From an uncultured Sutterella sp. (lineage in GTDB: Bacteria; Pseudomonadota; Gammaproteobacteria; Burkholderiales; Burkholderiaceae_F), in the NCBI GenBank assembly GCA_905206365.1, contig CAJLHF010000051.1, positions 1 through 12,713 of the forward strand: DNA of 12,713 nt, given 5' to 3'. Below the pieces are notes generated by a model. The model saw nothing but the letters and a program-made list of their open reading frames with translations. It did not search any database and was not told the origin of the DNA. Below are positions 5,050 to 12,709 of the stretch, piece by piece. How positions within the stretch are numbered: the first letter of the stretch is position 1; the number at the start of each line of letters is the position of its first letter. Position numbers and translations under genes: made by a program.

Positions 5050-6897
5050 ATGATCGACGAAGAAAACTACGGCGGCCGCGAGCGCGTCAAAGCGCTCGAC
5101 CTCCTCACCACGCTCCCCGAACTGCTCACCCATCATCTCGACAAGCGTCCCGACGATACGGTCTACAAGCAGTGGGATGCCTCGACGAAGAGTTGGCGCG
5201 ACATCTCCTTCAAGGAAACGTTCGACGAGGTCCTGCGTTGGCGTCACGCCTTCGCGGGACTCGGTCTTGCGCGCGGCGCCCGCGTGGCAATGCTCCTGCC
5301 CAACTGCGTCGACGCCGTCTACTTCGACCAGGCGGCGCTCTCGAACGCTCTCGTTCCCGTGCCGCTTCACGCGATCGACACGCCCAAGTCCTCGGCCTAC
5401 ATCCTGAACGATTCCGGAGCCGAGGTGCTCGTGACGAACAAGAAACTCAAGTGGAAGGGGATCCGCGAAGCGGCCGAGACGCCGAACCTCAAGCTCGTGG
5501 TCGTCACGGACGACGCGGATGCGGACGACGAAACGGGGCCGATTCCCGTCCTGAGTCTTGCGACGTGGCTCGAGCGCACGCCCCGCGCGCCTCTGCCCGA
5601 AGGGCCCAAGGCGACGGACCTCGCCTGTCTCGTCTATACGTCGGGCACGACCGGGAACCCGAAAGGCGTGATGCTCACGCACCGCAACATCCTCTCGAAC
5701 GTGCGCGGCGTTCTGCGCTCGCTCCACCCGGGCGAGCACGAAACGCTCCTTTCCTTCCTGCCGCTCTCGCACACGTTCGAGCGCACGACCTCCTACTACC
5801 TCGCGCTCGGTCTCGGGTACACGACCGCTTTCAACCGTTCGATCGCGACGCTCTCGGAAGATCTGAAGACGATCCGTCCGACCGTGCTCATGTCGGTGCC
5901 GCGCGTCTATGAAATGATCTACGGGAAGTTGCGCGACGGGCTCGCGAAAAAACCCGCGTACGTGCGCTACCTCTTTGACTGGGCGGTCGAAGTAGGGTGG
6001 CGTCGATTCTGTCGTCAAAACGGTCTTCCCGTCGAACCGTCGGGTCGCGCCTGGCTCGACCCCTTCGTCGCGGGCTTCCTCGACCGCAAGATCGGCAAAA
6101 CCCTGCGCGCCGTCTTCGGCGATCGCATTCACCTTTACATCTCGGGCGGCGCCGCTCTTTCGACCCCCGTGGCGAAGGTTTTCCTCGCGCTCGGCGTCAA
6201 CATCTTCCAGGGCTATGGCATGACCGAGACGAGCCCCATCATCGCCGTCAACCGCGAAGGGTCGAACCACCCGAACACCGTCGGGCCGGCTCTGGAAAAC
6301 CTCGAAGTCCGACTCGGCGACGGGGGCGAATTGCAGGTGCGCGGTCCCTCCGTCATGCAGGGTTACTGGAACCGCGACGACGCCACGCGCGCCATCTTCA
6401 CCGAGGACGGCTGGCTCAAGACGGGCGACGTGGCCGAAATCTACAGCGACGGGCACATCCGCATCACGGGCCGCATCAAGGAAATCATCGTCACGTCGAC
6501 GGGTGAAAAGGTACCGCCCTCGGACCTCGAAGCCGCAATCGAAACGGACCGACTTTTCGCGCAGACGATGGTCGTCGGCGACGACAAGCCCTACATCGCC
6601 GCGCTCGCGGTCGTACATCCCGACGCCTTCAAGGAACTTTGCGACGAGCTCGGGCTCGATCCCGAGGACGACGCGTCGCTCGACGCGAAGCCCGTACGTC
6701 AGGCCGCACTGAAGCGAATCAAGCTCGCCACCTCGGGCTTCCCGAATTACGGCGTTCCGCGTCAGGTGAAGCTCTTGCGCGACGCCTGGACGATCGACAA
6801 CGGTCTTCTCACCCCGACTCTCAAATTGAAGCGCAACATCATCCGTCAGCGTTACGTCGACGAAATCGACGCGCTTTACGATCTCGTCGCGAAGTAA
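5050..6897 (+). CDS. Long-chain fatty acid-CoA ligase, paralogue A
   Basis: This 615-residue enzyme belongs to the ANL (AMP-forming acyl-CoA synthetase) superfamily. It activates a fatty acid to acyl-AMP and then acyl-CoA, probably at the inner face of the cytoplasmic membrane. The visible motifs are the ATP P-loop YTSGTTGNPKG (196-206), SFLPLSHTFER (235-245), YGMTETSP (389-396), GWLKTGD (454-460), GRIKEIIVTSTGEKVPP (474-490), and LTPTLKLKR (587-595), where Lys592 is the probable catalytic lysine. The full set implies an active enzyme. Length and motifs fit the prokaryotic FadD15-like long-chain group. The ATG at 5050 fits the family start, though its Shine-Dalgarno is weak. A GTG at 4909 would add 47 arginine-rich residues and is unlikely. 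The chain length of the substrate cannot be read from sequence. Confidence 0.92.
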   Translation: MIDEENYGGRERVKALDLLTTLPELLTHHLDKRPDDTVYKQWDASTKSWRDISFKETFDEVLRWRHAFAGLGLARGARVAMLLPNCVDAVYFDQAALSNALVPVPLHAIDTPKSSAYILNDSGAEVLVTNKKLKWKGIREAAETPNLKLVVVTDDADADDETGPIPVLSLATWLERTPRAPLPEGPKATDLACLVYTSGTTGNPKGVMLTHRNILSNVRGVLRSLHPGEHETLLSFLPLSHTFERTTSYYLALGLGYTTAFNRSIATLSEDLKTIRPTVLMSVPRVYEMIYGKLRDGLAKKPAYVRYLFDWAVEVGWRRFCRQNGLPVEPSGRAWLDPFVAGFLDRKIGKTLRAVFGDRIHLYISGGAALSTPVAKVFLALGVNIFQGYGMTETSPIIAVNREGSNHPNTVGPALENLEVRLGDGGELQVRGPSVMQGYWNRDDATRAIFTEDGWLKTGDVAEIYSDGHIRITGRIKEIIVTSTGEKVPPSDLEAAIETDRLFAQTMVVGDDKPYIAALAVVHPDAFKELCDELGLDPEDDASLDAKPVRQAALKRIKLATSGFPNYGVPRQVKLLRDAWTIDNGLLTPTLKLKRNIIRQRYVDEIDALYDLVAK

Positions 6898-6946
6898 CGC
6901 GACTCGTGCGAAGGCCGATCCGTCGGTATTCGTATTAACCCTTAGG

Positions 6947-6974
6947 AAGGCCGGCGTTCGCGCGCCGGCTTTTT
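6947..6974 (+). terminator. Intrinsic terminator after acyl-CoA ligase A
   Basis: GCCGGCG (6950-6956) pairs with CGCCGGC (6963-6969) around a 6-base loop, followed by five T. Flanking A and T bases extend the stem. It separates the two ligase genes into different transcripts. Confidence 0.85.
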
Positions 6975-6991
6975 CGCGAAAATACAACCTT

Positions 6992-7020
6992 TTCGACGTC
7001 CCTTTCGAGACGGCGTCGAA
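6992..7020. repeat. Inverted repeat in the leader of acyl-CoA ligase B
   Basis: TTCGACG (6992-6998) and CGTCGAA (7014-7020) are perfect reverse complements with 15 bases between them. It lies between the upstream terminator and the ribosome binding site, so it could be an operator or a leader hairpin. Confidence 0.35.
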
Positions 7021-7051
7021 TCCCTCGCTTTCCCCGCCCCGGCCGTACCTC

Positions 7052-7068
7052 GGAGGATTTCCGCCTTG
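7052..7068 (+). promoter_or_regulatory. Ribosome binding site that fixes a TTG start
   Basis: GGAGG (7052-7056) lies 9 bases before a TTG at 7066. There is no ATG in this frame until codon 35, which already lies inside the conserved N-terminal region and has no such site. The TTG is therefore the likely start. Confidence 0.75.
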
Positions 7069-8955
7069 CAACCGTCCGCCCCCACCGAACCGAACAAAAC
7101 AAACGAAACGACGTGCGATGCGCGCAGTGCGCTCAAGCCGCTCGACGAGCTTCAAACCGTTCCGGAAATGCTCCGCCGCACCGTGGCGGCCTATCCCGAG
7201 CGCGAAGCCTTCCGTCAGTTCGACTATCAGGAAAACGCCTGGATCTCAACCTCCTGGCACGACTTTTACGAAGGGGTCATGCGCTGGCGGCGAGCCTTTC
7301 ACGCGATGGGGCTCAAGGCGGGCGACCGCGTGGCGATGCTGCTCACGAACTGCCTCGACGCCGTGACCTTCGATCAGGCGGCGCTCTCGAACGCCCTCGT
7401 TCCCGTGCCGCTTCACGCGATCGACACGCCGGGGAGTTCCGCCTATATCCTGCGCGACAGCGGAAGCCGCTTTCTCGTAACGACGTCGCGAGCCCGTTGG
7501 AACGCCATTCGCGCGACGGGCGAGGAGCTTCCCGACCTCCGGGAAGTGGTCTTCACGAACGAACTCGTCGACGCCCTTGACGGTGCGACGCTCCTTTCGG
7601 GGGTCGAAGCCTGGCTTGCGCGCGGCAATCGCGTCGCGGACGAGGAGCTCTGTGCGGGTCCGGGCGCGGACGACCTCGCGGGCTTCGTCTATACGTCGGG
7701 TACGACCGGACGACCCAAGGGGGTCATGCTCACGCACCGCAACCTCGTCTCGAACGTGAAGCAGATTTCGAGCGTTTTCAGCGTTACGGAAAACGACCTC
7801 TTCTTGAGTTTTCTTCCCTTCTCGCACACGTTCGAGCGCACCGTCGCGCACTATGTCTCGGTCGCGCACGGCTCGGCCATGGCATTCGCGCGGTCGGTCG
7901 CAAACATCGAAAACGATCTCCTTGACGTGAAGCCCACGCTCATGTGCTCGGTGCCGCGCGTCTACGAGCGCATCTACCAGAAACTGCAACTCGACCTCTC
8001 GAAACGTTCCGAAGAAAAGCGCCGGCTCTTCGACTGGGCGCTCGAAGTTGGCTGGAGGCGCTTCTGCCGCGAGAACGACCTCCCGGTCGTCGAGTCGGAG
8101 CGTTCGGGGCTCGATGATACGGTGGCGAAGATGCTCGACGACGAAGTGGGCGCCGAAGTGCGCGCGCTCTTCGGTGGGCGCCTTCGCGCGACCTTTGCGG
8201 GCGGGGCTTCGCTCAACCACACGGTCGCGAAGTTCTTTTGTGCGATGGGCATTTCCGTGCAACAGGTCTACGGCCTTACCGAAACGAGCCCGATCGTCTC
8301 CTTCACGACCGCGCTCAAGAATCACCCGCACTGCGTGGGGTTCCCGGTCCCCGGCACCGAAGTGCGCATCGGCGAAAACGACGAACTTCAGGTGCGCGGC
8401 CCCCAGGTAATGCAGGGCTACTGGGGCAAGCCCGCCGAAACGCGTGCGGCCTTCACCGAAGACGGTTGGTTCCGCACGGGCGACCAGGCCGACCTCTCGG
8501 ACGGCGGCCGCGTGCGCATCAAGGGCCGCATCAAGGAAATCATCGTCACCTCGACGGGCGAAAAGATCGCTCCCGTCGACCTCGAATTCGCTTTGCAGGA
8601 AGATCATCTCTTCTCGCAGACCTTCGTTCTCGGCGAGAACCGTCCCTTCGTGAGCGCGCTCGTCGTCGTGGAGCCCGTGCGCTGGGCCGAACTCTGCGAC
8701 GAAATGCAGCTCGACCCCGACGATCCCGCCACGCTGACGAACCGCGCCATGACACGCCTCATCGTCAAGCGCGTGCGTGCGGCCGCCAAGGACTTTCCCT
8801 CCTACGGAATTCCGCGCGCCGTGGCGATTCTGCGGGAGCCCTTCACGGTGGAGGAGGGTCTTCTCACGCCCACGATGAAGCTGCGCCGCGCTGCGATCGC
8901 CCGACGCTACGCGCGCGAAATCGACGCACTTTACGCGGGCCACAAGTCCGCCTGA
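7066..8955 (+). CDS. Long-chain fatty acid-CoA ligase, paralogue B
   Basis: A 629-residue acyl-CoA synthetase of the same family as its upstream neighbour. Motifs: YTSGTTGRPKG (209-219), SFLPFSHTFER (248-258), YGLTETSP (402-409), GWFRTGD (467-473), GRIKEIIVTSTGEK (487-500) and LTPTMKLRR (600-608), with Lys605 as the probable catalytic lysine. It aligns to paralogue A along nearly its whole length; in residues 84-130 I count 39 of 47 identical. The first 24 residues have no counterpart in A and look disordered. It starts at TTG behind a strong ribosome binding site. The terminator before it and the one after it make it a separate unit. The two copies may differ in chain-length preference or conditions of expression, but nothing in the sequence decides this. 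Confidence 0.92.
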   Translation: MQPSAPTEPNKTNETTCDARSALKPLDELQTVPEMLRRTVAAYPEREAFRQFDYQENAWISTSWHDFYEGVMRWRRAFHAMGLKAGDRVAMLLTNCLDAVTFDQAALSNALVPVPLHAIDTPGSSAYILRDSGSRFLVTTSRARWNAIRATGEELPDLREVVFTNELVDALDGATLLSGVEAWLARGNRVADEELCAGPGADDLAGFVYTSGTTGRPKGVMLTHRNLVSNVKQISSVFSVTENDLFLSFLPFSHTFERTVAHYVSVAHGSAMAFARSVANIENDLLDVKPTLMCSVPRVYERIYQKLQLDLSKRSEEKRRLFDWALEVGWRRFCRENDLPVVESERSGLDDTVAKMLDDEVGAEVRALFGGRLRATFAGGASLNHTVAKFFCAMGISVQQVYGLTETSPIVSFTTALKNHPHCVGFPVPGTEVRIGENDELQVRGPQVMQGYWGKPAETRAAFTEDGWFRTGDQADLSDGGRVRIKGRIKEIIVTSTGEKIAPVDLEFALQEDHLFSQTFVLGENRPFVSALVVVEPVRWAELCDEMQLDPDDPATLTNRAMTRLIVKRVRAAAKDFPSYGIPRAVAILREPFTVEEGLLTPTMKLRRAAIARRYAREIDALYAGHKSA

Positions 8956-8995
8956 TCCGGGCCGAACGCGCCCGAATTCGACCGCTTTTCCCCGT

Positions 8996-9032
8996 CCCCC
9001 GACGAAAATCTTCGTCGGGGGATATTTTTTTT
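8996..9032 (+). terminator. Intrinsic terminator after acyl-CoA ligase B
   Basis: CCCCCGACGAA (8996-9006) pairs perfectly with TTCGTCGGGGG (9011-9021) around a 4-base loop. Three bases (ATA) and eight T follow. Confidence 0.92.
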
Positions 9033-9065
9033 GCCCGCATTCCCCACAACGGTGCGGAAAAAGGG

Positions 9066-9071
9066 TACACT
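9066..9071 (+). promoter_or_regulatory. Possible -10 hexamer for guaB
   Basis: TACACT lies between the upstream terminator and guaB. CCCACA 17 bp upstream is a poor -35 (it matches only ACA). A start near 9078 would give a leader of about 185 bases. Confidence 0.35.
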
Positions 9072-9091
9072 TCGTCCGCAATCAATCTCCG

Positions 9092-9177
9092 GTTTTCTAC
9101 GGACTGCTCCCGCGGGCTTCGAGCCCGAGGTCGAGCTCCCGTTGAAAACAGCGACGCGAACCCCTGCCCGTTCGCGT
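9092..9177 (+). other. Structured guaB leader RNA: nested hairpin plus second hairpin
   Basis: In the 230 bases between the terminator and guaB, GTTTTCTACGG (9092-9102) pairs with CCGTTGAAAAC (9139-9149) with one T-T mismatch. Inside it, GCTC (9106-9109) pairs with GAGC (9133-9136) and CGGGCT (9113-9118) with AGCCCG (9122-9127), making one long nested stem. A second hairpin follows, ACGCGAAC (9154-9161) with GTTCGCGT (9170-9177). It does not match the purine riboswitch as I know it. A regulatory role is inferred. Confidence 0.42.
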
Positions 9178-9206
9178 ACGAGGAACCCCCATTCCACAAA
9201 ATATGC

Positions 9207-9246
9207 GTCGATTCGTCCCGAAAGTCGGTCGACCCTATTTTTTTTT
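9207..9246 (+). promoter_or_regulatory. Weak hairpin and nine-T run just before guaB, possible attenuator
   Basis: GTCGA (9207-9211) can pair with TCGAC (9229-9233), enclosing TTCG/CGAA. CCTA and nine T follow, ending five bases before the guaB Shine-Dalgarno. The stem is short and bulged, so it is a poor terminator as drawn. The T-run could also simply be an unstructured ribosome landing area. Confidence 0.25.
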
Positions 9247-9262
9247 GCGCTAAGAGGTTGTT

Positions 9263-10732
9263 ATGCGACTCATCCAGAAGGCCCTCACCTTCGACGACGT
9301 TCTTCTCGTCCCCGCCTACTCCGACGTTCTTCCCCGCGACACGCAACTTCAGACGAATCTGACGCGGAATCTCCGTCTCAACATTCCGATGGTCTCCGCC
9401 TGCATGGACACGGTGACGGAGTCGCGCCTCGCCATTGCGCTCGCTCAGGAAGGCGGCGTGGGCTTCATCCACAAGAACATGTCCGCCGATCAGCAGGCGG
9501 CCGAAGTCTCCAAGGTGAAGCGTCATGAAGCTGGCGTCGTTTCCGAACCGATCACGATCGGTCCCGACATGCTCGTCGGCGACGTGATCGCCATCGCCCG
9601 CGAACACCGCATCTCGGGTCTTCCGGTCGTTGCCGCCGACAACACCGTGCTCGGCATGGTCACGAACCGCGACCTGCGTTTCGAAACCCGCATGTCGATC
9701 CCCGTGCGCGAAGTCATGACCCCGCGCGAACGTCTCGTGACGGTTCACGAAGGCGCTTCGCTTGATGAAGCCAAAGCTCTCATGCACAAGCACCGTCTCG
9801 AACGCGTGCTCGTCGTTACGGACGACTTCAAGCTTGCGGGCCTCATGACGGTCAAGGACATCACCAAGGCCACCGACCACCCGTTCGCCGCCAAGGACAG
9901 CCAGGGCAAGCTCCTCGCGGGCGCCGCCGTTTCCGTCGGTGCGGGCACCGAAGAACGCGTTGAAAAGCTCGTCGACGCAGGCGTCGACGTCATCGTCGTC
10001 GACACGGCCCACGGCCACTCCGCGGGCGTTCTCAACCGCGTGAAGTGGGTGAAGGAGCACTATCCCAACCTCCAGGTGATCGGCGGCAACATCGCCACGG
10101 CCGCGGCCGCTCTTGCTCTCGTTGATGCGGGTGCCGACGGCGTCAAGGTCGGTATCGGCCCGGGCTCGATCTGCACGACGCGTATCGTCGCCGGCGTGGG
10201 CGTTCCTCAGATCACCGCTATCAGCAACGTGGCCGAAGCCCTCCAGGGCACGGGCGTTCCCTGCATCGCCGACGGCGGCATCCGCTTCTCGGGTGACATT
10301 GCCAAGGCGATCGCCGCGGGCGCCAACGTCGTCATGATGGGCGGCATGTTCGCCGGCACGGACGAAGCTCCGGGCGAAGTGATCCTCTCGCAGGGCCGCT
10401 CCTACAAGTCCTACCGCGGCATGGGCTCCCTCGGCGCCATGGGCAAGGGTTCCGCCGACCGCTACTTCCAGGACAACAACCAGGGCAACCTCGACAAGTT
10501 CGTCCCCGAAGGCATCGAAGGCATGGTTCCCTACAAGGGCCCGATCGCCACGATCATCTATCAGATGATCGGCGGTCTGCGCTCCTCGATGGGCTACTGC
10601 GGTTGCCGCACGATCGACGAAATGCGCACCCGCGCCCAGTTCGTCGAAATCACCGCGGGCGGTCTGCGCGAATCGCACGTCCACGACGTGACGATCACGA
10701 AGGAAGCTCCGAACTACCGTCGCGAACACTGA
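9263..10732 (+). CDS. guaB: Inosine-5'-monophosphate dehydrogenase
   Basis: IMP dehydrogenase oxidises IMP to XMP with NAD, the first committed step of GMP synthesis. The 489 residues match the full-length bacterial enzyme. The N-terminal barrel part has TFDDVLLVPAYSDV (9-22). Two CBS domains are inserted at about residues 93-205. The active site is GPGSICTTR (299-307) with catalytic Cys304, the NAD-binding region VVDTAHGHS (245-253), the IMP phosphate site ADGGI (336-340) and the mobile flap SYRGMGSLGAM (383-393), with Arg400-Tyr401 (RYF) as the general base pair. AAGAGG lies 5 bases before the ATG. Codon use is strongly biased, suggesting high expression. It is followed by its own terminators and then by guaA. 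Confidence 0.98.
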   Translation: MRLIQKALTFDDVLLVPAYSDVLPRDTQLQTNLTRNLRLNIPMVSACMDTVTESRLAIALAQEGGVGFIHKNMSADQQAAEVSKVKRHEAGVVSEPITIGPDMLVGDVIAIAREHRISGLPVVAADNTVLGMVTNRDLRFETRMSIPVREVMTPRERLVTVHEGASLDEAKALMHKHRLERVLVVTDDFKLAGLMTVKDITKATDHPFAAKDSQGKLLAGAAVSVGAGTEERVEKLVDAGVDVIVVDTAHGHSAGVLNRVKWVKEHYPNLQVIGGNIATAAAALALVDAGADGVKVGIGPGSICTTRIVAGVGVPQITAISNVAEALQGTGVPCIADGGIRFSGDIAKAIAAGANVVMMGGMFAGTDEAPGEVILSQGRSYKSYRGMGSLGAMGKGSADRYFQDNNQGNLDKFVPEGIEGMVPYKGPIATIIYQMIGGLRSSMGYCGCRTIDEMRTRAQFVEITAGGLRESHVHDVTITKEAPNYRREH

Positions 10733-10745
10733 TCGCACCCCGACG

Positions 10746-10770
10746 AAAGGAGGGCACCGATCCCTCCTTT
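10746..10770 (+). terminator. First hairpin after guaB
   Basis: AAAGGAGGG (10746-10754) pairs perfectly with CCCTCCTTT (10762-10770) around a 7-base loop. The tail is C-rich, so on its own it is more an RNA-stabilising 3' stem than a strong terminator. Confidence 0.55.
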
Positions 10771-10778
10771 CCCACCCG

Positions 10779-10828
10779 ACGCCCGAGCGGTTTCCGCGCA
10801 GGAAACTTGCCCGGGCGTTCTTGTTTTT
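10779..10828 (+). terminator. Second, longer terminator hairpin after guaB
   Basis: ACGCCCGAGC (10779-10788) pairs with GCCCGGGCGT (10809-10818) with one mismatch. Inside, GTTTCC (10790-10795) pairs with GGAAAC (10801-10806). A T-rich tail with five T in a row follows. It probably ends guaB transcription before guaA. Confidence 0.7.
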
Positions 10829-10885
10829 CGAGCCGCGCGCGTGCGCGTCCGAGGGCCTTCGAAAAGAAAGCCCCGATGCGGATAC

Positions 10886-10894
10886 TGTTACAAT
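10886..10894 (+). promoter_or_regulatory. Extended -10 promoter element of guaA
   Basis: TGTTACAAT fits the extended -10 form TGnTATAAT with one mismatch in the hexamer. No good -35 is present, which is usual for extended -10 promoters. It lies 120 bases before the guaA ATG, downstream of the guaB terminator, so guaA has its own start of transcription. Confidence 0.55.
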
Positions 10895-10900
10895 ACGTCC

Positions 10901-11013
10901 CGTTCCGCGCGGGGCTCTCGGGCTCCCGATTCTCTCCGCCGCACGCCCCGTCGGCGCGCGCCGGACGAGACTGTACCGGTTTTTCAACTCTCCCTACGGA
11001 TCCGACTATTCCT
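10901..11013 (+). other. GC-rich guaA leader with possible stems
   Basis: The leader can form CGGGGC (10910-10915) with GCCCCG (10945-10950), and a short GCCGG (10960-10964) with CCGGT (10976-10980) that runs into five T. Both are weak evidence for leader control. The guaA ribosome binding site is poor (ACGGA, well upstream of the ATG). Confidence 0.25.
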
Positions 11014-12579
11014 ATGTCTCACGACCGTATTCTCATCCTCGACTTCGGCAGCCAGGTGACGCAGCTCATCGCCCGCCGCGTGCGTGAAGCGCACGTCTAC
11101 TGCGAAGTGCATCCGAACGACGTCTCCGCCGACTTCATTCGCGAATTCAACCCGAAGGGGATCATCCTCTCGGGCTCGCACATGAGCGCCTATGAAGAAA
11201 GCAACGACCAGGCGAGCTCCGCCGTCTTCGAAGCCGGCGTGCCCGTTCTCGGCATCTGCTACGGCATGCAGACGATGGCCCAGCAGCTCGGCGGTCGCGT
11301 TGAAAGCGGCACGAAGCGCGAATTCGGTTACGCCGAAGTCCGCGCCCACGGCCACACCCGTCTGCTCGAAGGCATCGAAGACTTCAAGACCGAAGACGGT
11401 CACGGCATGCTCAAGGTCTGGATGTCGCACGGCGACAAGGTGACCGAACTGCCCCCGGGCTTCAAGGTGATGTGCTCGACCCCGTCGTGCCCGATCGCCG
11501 GCATGTGCAACGAAGAAAAGGGCTTCTATGCGCTTCAGTTCCACCCCGAAGTCACCCACACGGTGAAGGGTCGCGAAATGCTCGAGCGCTTCGTCATCGA
11601 CATTTGCAAGTGCTCGCCCGACTGGGTCATGGGCAACTACATCGAAGAAGCCGTGGCGTCGATCCGCGAACAGGTGGGCGACGAAGAAGTCATCCTCGGC
11701 CTCTCGGGCGGCGTCGACAGCTCCGTGGCCGCCGCGCTCATCCACCGCGCCATCGGTTCGAAGCTCACCTGCGTGTTCGTCGACAACGGCCTCCTGCGCA
11801 AGAACGAACGCGAACAAGTTCGTGAAACGTTCGAAAAGAACATGGGCCTCAAACTCATCGTCGTCGATGCCGTGGATCGCTTCATGAACGCCCTCGCCGG
11901 CGTGACCGATCCCGAACGGAAGCGCAAGATCATCGGCCGCGAATTCGTGGAAATCTTCCAGGAAGAAGCCTCGAAGCTCACCGCCGCCAAGTGGCTCGCT
12001 CAGGGCACGATCTACCCGGACGTCATCGAATCTGCAGGCGCCAAGACGAAGAAGGCGAAGACCATCAAGTCGCACCACAACGTGGGCGGCCTCCCCGACA
12101 CGCTTCATCTGAAGCTTCTCGAACCGCTGCGTTCCCTCTTCAAGGACGAAGTGCGCGAACTCGGCGTCGAACTCGGCCTTCCCGCCGAAATGGTGTACCG
12201 TCACCCCTTCCCGGGTCCCGGTCTCGGTGTTCGCATCCTCGGTGAAGTGAAGCGCGAATACGCCGACCTTCTGCGCGAAGCCGACGCCATCTTCATCGAA
12301 GAACTGCGCGCCGCCGGCCTCTACGACAAGGTGAGCCAGGCGTTCGTCGTCTTCCTCCCCGTGAAGTCCGTGGGCGTTATGGGCGACGGCCGCACCTACG
12401 AATGGGTCGTGAGCCTGCGCTGCGTCGAAACGTCCGACTTCATGACCGCGCACTGGAGCCATCTCCCCTACGACCTTCTCGGCAAGGTCTCGAACCGAAT
12501 CATCAATGAGGTTCGCGGCATCAACCGTGTTGTTTACGATGTCTCGGGCAAGCCGCCCGCCACGATCGAATGGGAGTAA
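11014..12579 (+). CDS. guaA: GMP synthase (glutamine-hydrolysing)
   Basis: GMP synthase converts XMP, ATP and glutamine to GMP, completing the branch opened by guaB. The 521-residue protein starts with a class I glutamine amidotransferase domain (about 1-200): RILILDFGSQ, then LGICYGMQ with nucleophile Cys82, and QFHPEVTHT with His177 and Glu179 completing the triad. The ATP pyrophosphatase domain has the P-loop LSGGVDSSVAA (230-240). The C-terminal dimerisation domain includes RHPFPGPGLGVRILGE (396-411) and VGVMGDGRTYEW (453-464), and ends in PPATIEWE. ILSGSHMSAYE (51-61) replaces the common SGGP form, which I recall as typical of betaproteobacteria. The ATG at 11014 fits the family start exactly; longer readings to 10603 enter the guaB 3' end. 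Confidence 0.98.
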   Translation: MSHDRILILDFGSQVTQLIARRVREAHVYCEVHPNDVSADFIREFNPKGIILSGSHMSAYEESNDQASSAVFEAGVPVLGICYGMQTMAQQLGGRVESGTKREFGYAEVRAHGHTRLLEGIEDFKTEDGHGMLKVWMSHGDKVTELPPGFKVMCSTPSCPIAGMCNEEKGFYALQFHPEVTHTVKGREMLERFVIDICKCSPDWVMGNYIEEAVASIREQVGDEEVILGLSGGVDSSVAAALIHRAIGSKLTCVFVDNGLLRKNEREQVRETFEKNMGLKLIVVDAVDRFMNALAGVTDPERKRKIIGREFVEIFQEEASKLTAAKWLAQGTIYPDVIESAGAKTKKAKTIKSHHNVGGLPDTLHLKLLEPLRSLFKDEVRELGVELGLPAEMVYRHPFPGPGLGVRILGEVKREYADLLREADAIFIEELRAAGLYDKVSQAFVVFLPVKSVGVMGDGRTYEWVVSLRCVETSDFMTAHWSHLPYDLLGKVSNRIINEVRGINRVVYDVSGKPPATIEWE

Positions 12580-12618
12580 ATCCCCGTTAGGTCACAGTAA
12601 GACATAACGAGACAAATG

Positions 12619-12660
12619 AACCCCCGGGTTTCCTGAAAACTCGGGGGTTTCACTTTTTTT
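12619..12660 (+). terminator. Intrinsic terminator after guaA
   Basis: A 13-bp stem (12619-12631 with 12637-12649, including one G-T pair) has AACCCCCG and CGGGGGTT as its base. A 5-base loop closes it, and seven T follow four bases later. Confidence 0.9.
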
Positions 12661-12667
12661 ACCCGAC

Positions 12668-12709
12668 GTGCCGTAAAGCCCCGCCGTTCACGGCGGGGAT
12701 ATAAGGCAC
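12668..12709. mobile_element. Hairpin resembling an IS200/IS605-type element end
   Basis: CCCCGCCG (12679-12686) and CGGCGGGG (12691-12698) form a perfect stem with loop TTCA. GTGCC (12668-12672) and GGCAC (12705-12709) can add an outer helix. Short C-rich/G-rich stems with a TTCA loop, followed by GATATAAGG-like bases, are familiar at ends of IS200/IS605 and TnpB-only elements. They form the single-stranded ends recognised by TnpA or the 3' end of the guide RNA. No tnpA or tnpB lies beside it in the window; the element would have to continue to the right or be a solo end. Family assignment is from memory of the motif. Confidence 0.45.

Noticed and set aside
9033..9262. Purine (guanine) riboswitch before guaB
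   Set aside because: The conserved loop sequences and three-way junction of that class are not found.
8864..10987. A 707-codon open frame on the minus strand across guaB, with similar long antisense frames over the ligases, guaA and nrdD
   Set aside because: They are mirror images of strongly biased GC-rich codons of real genes, have no recognisable motifs and no ribosome binding sites, and the sense genes are certain.
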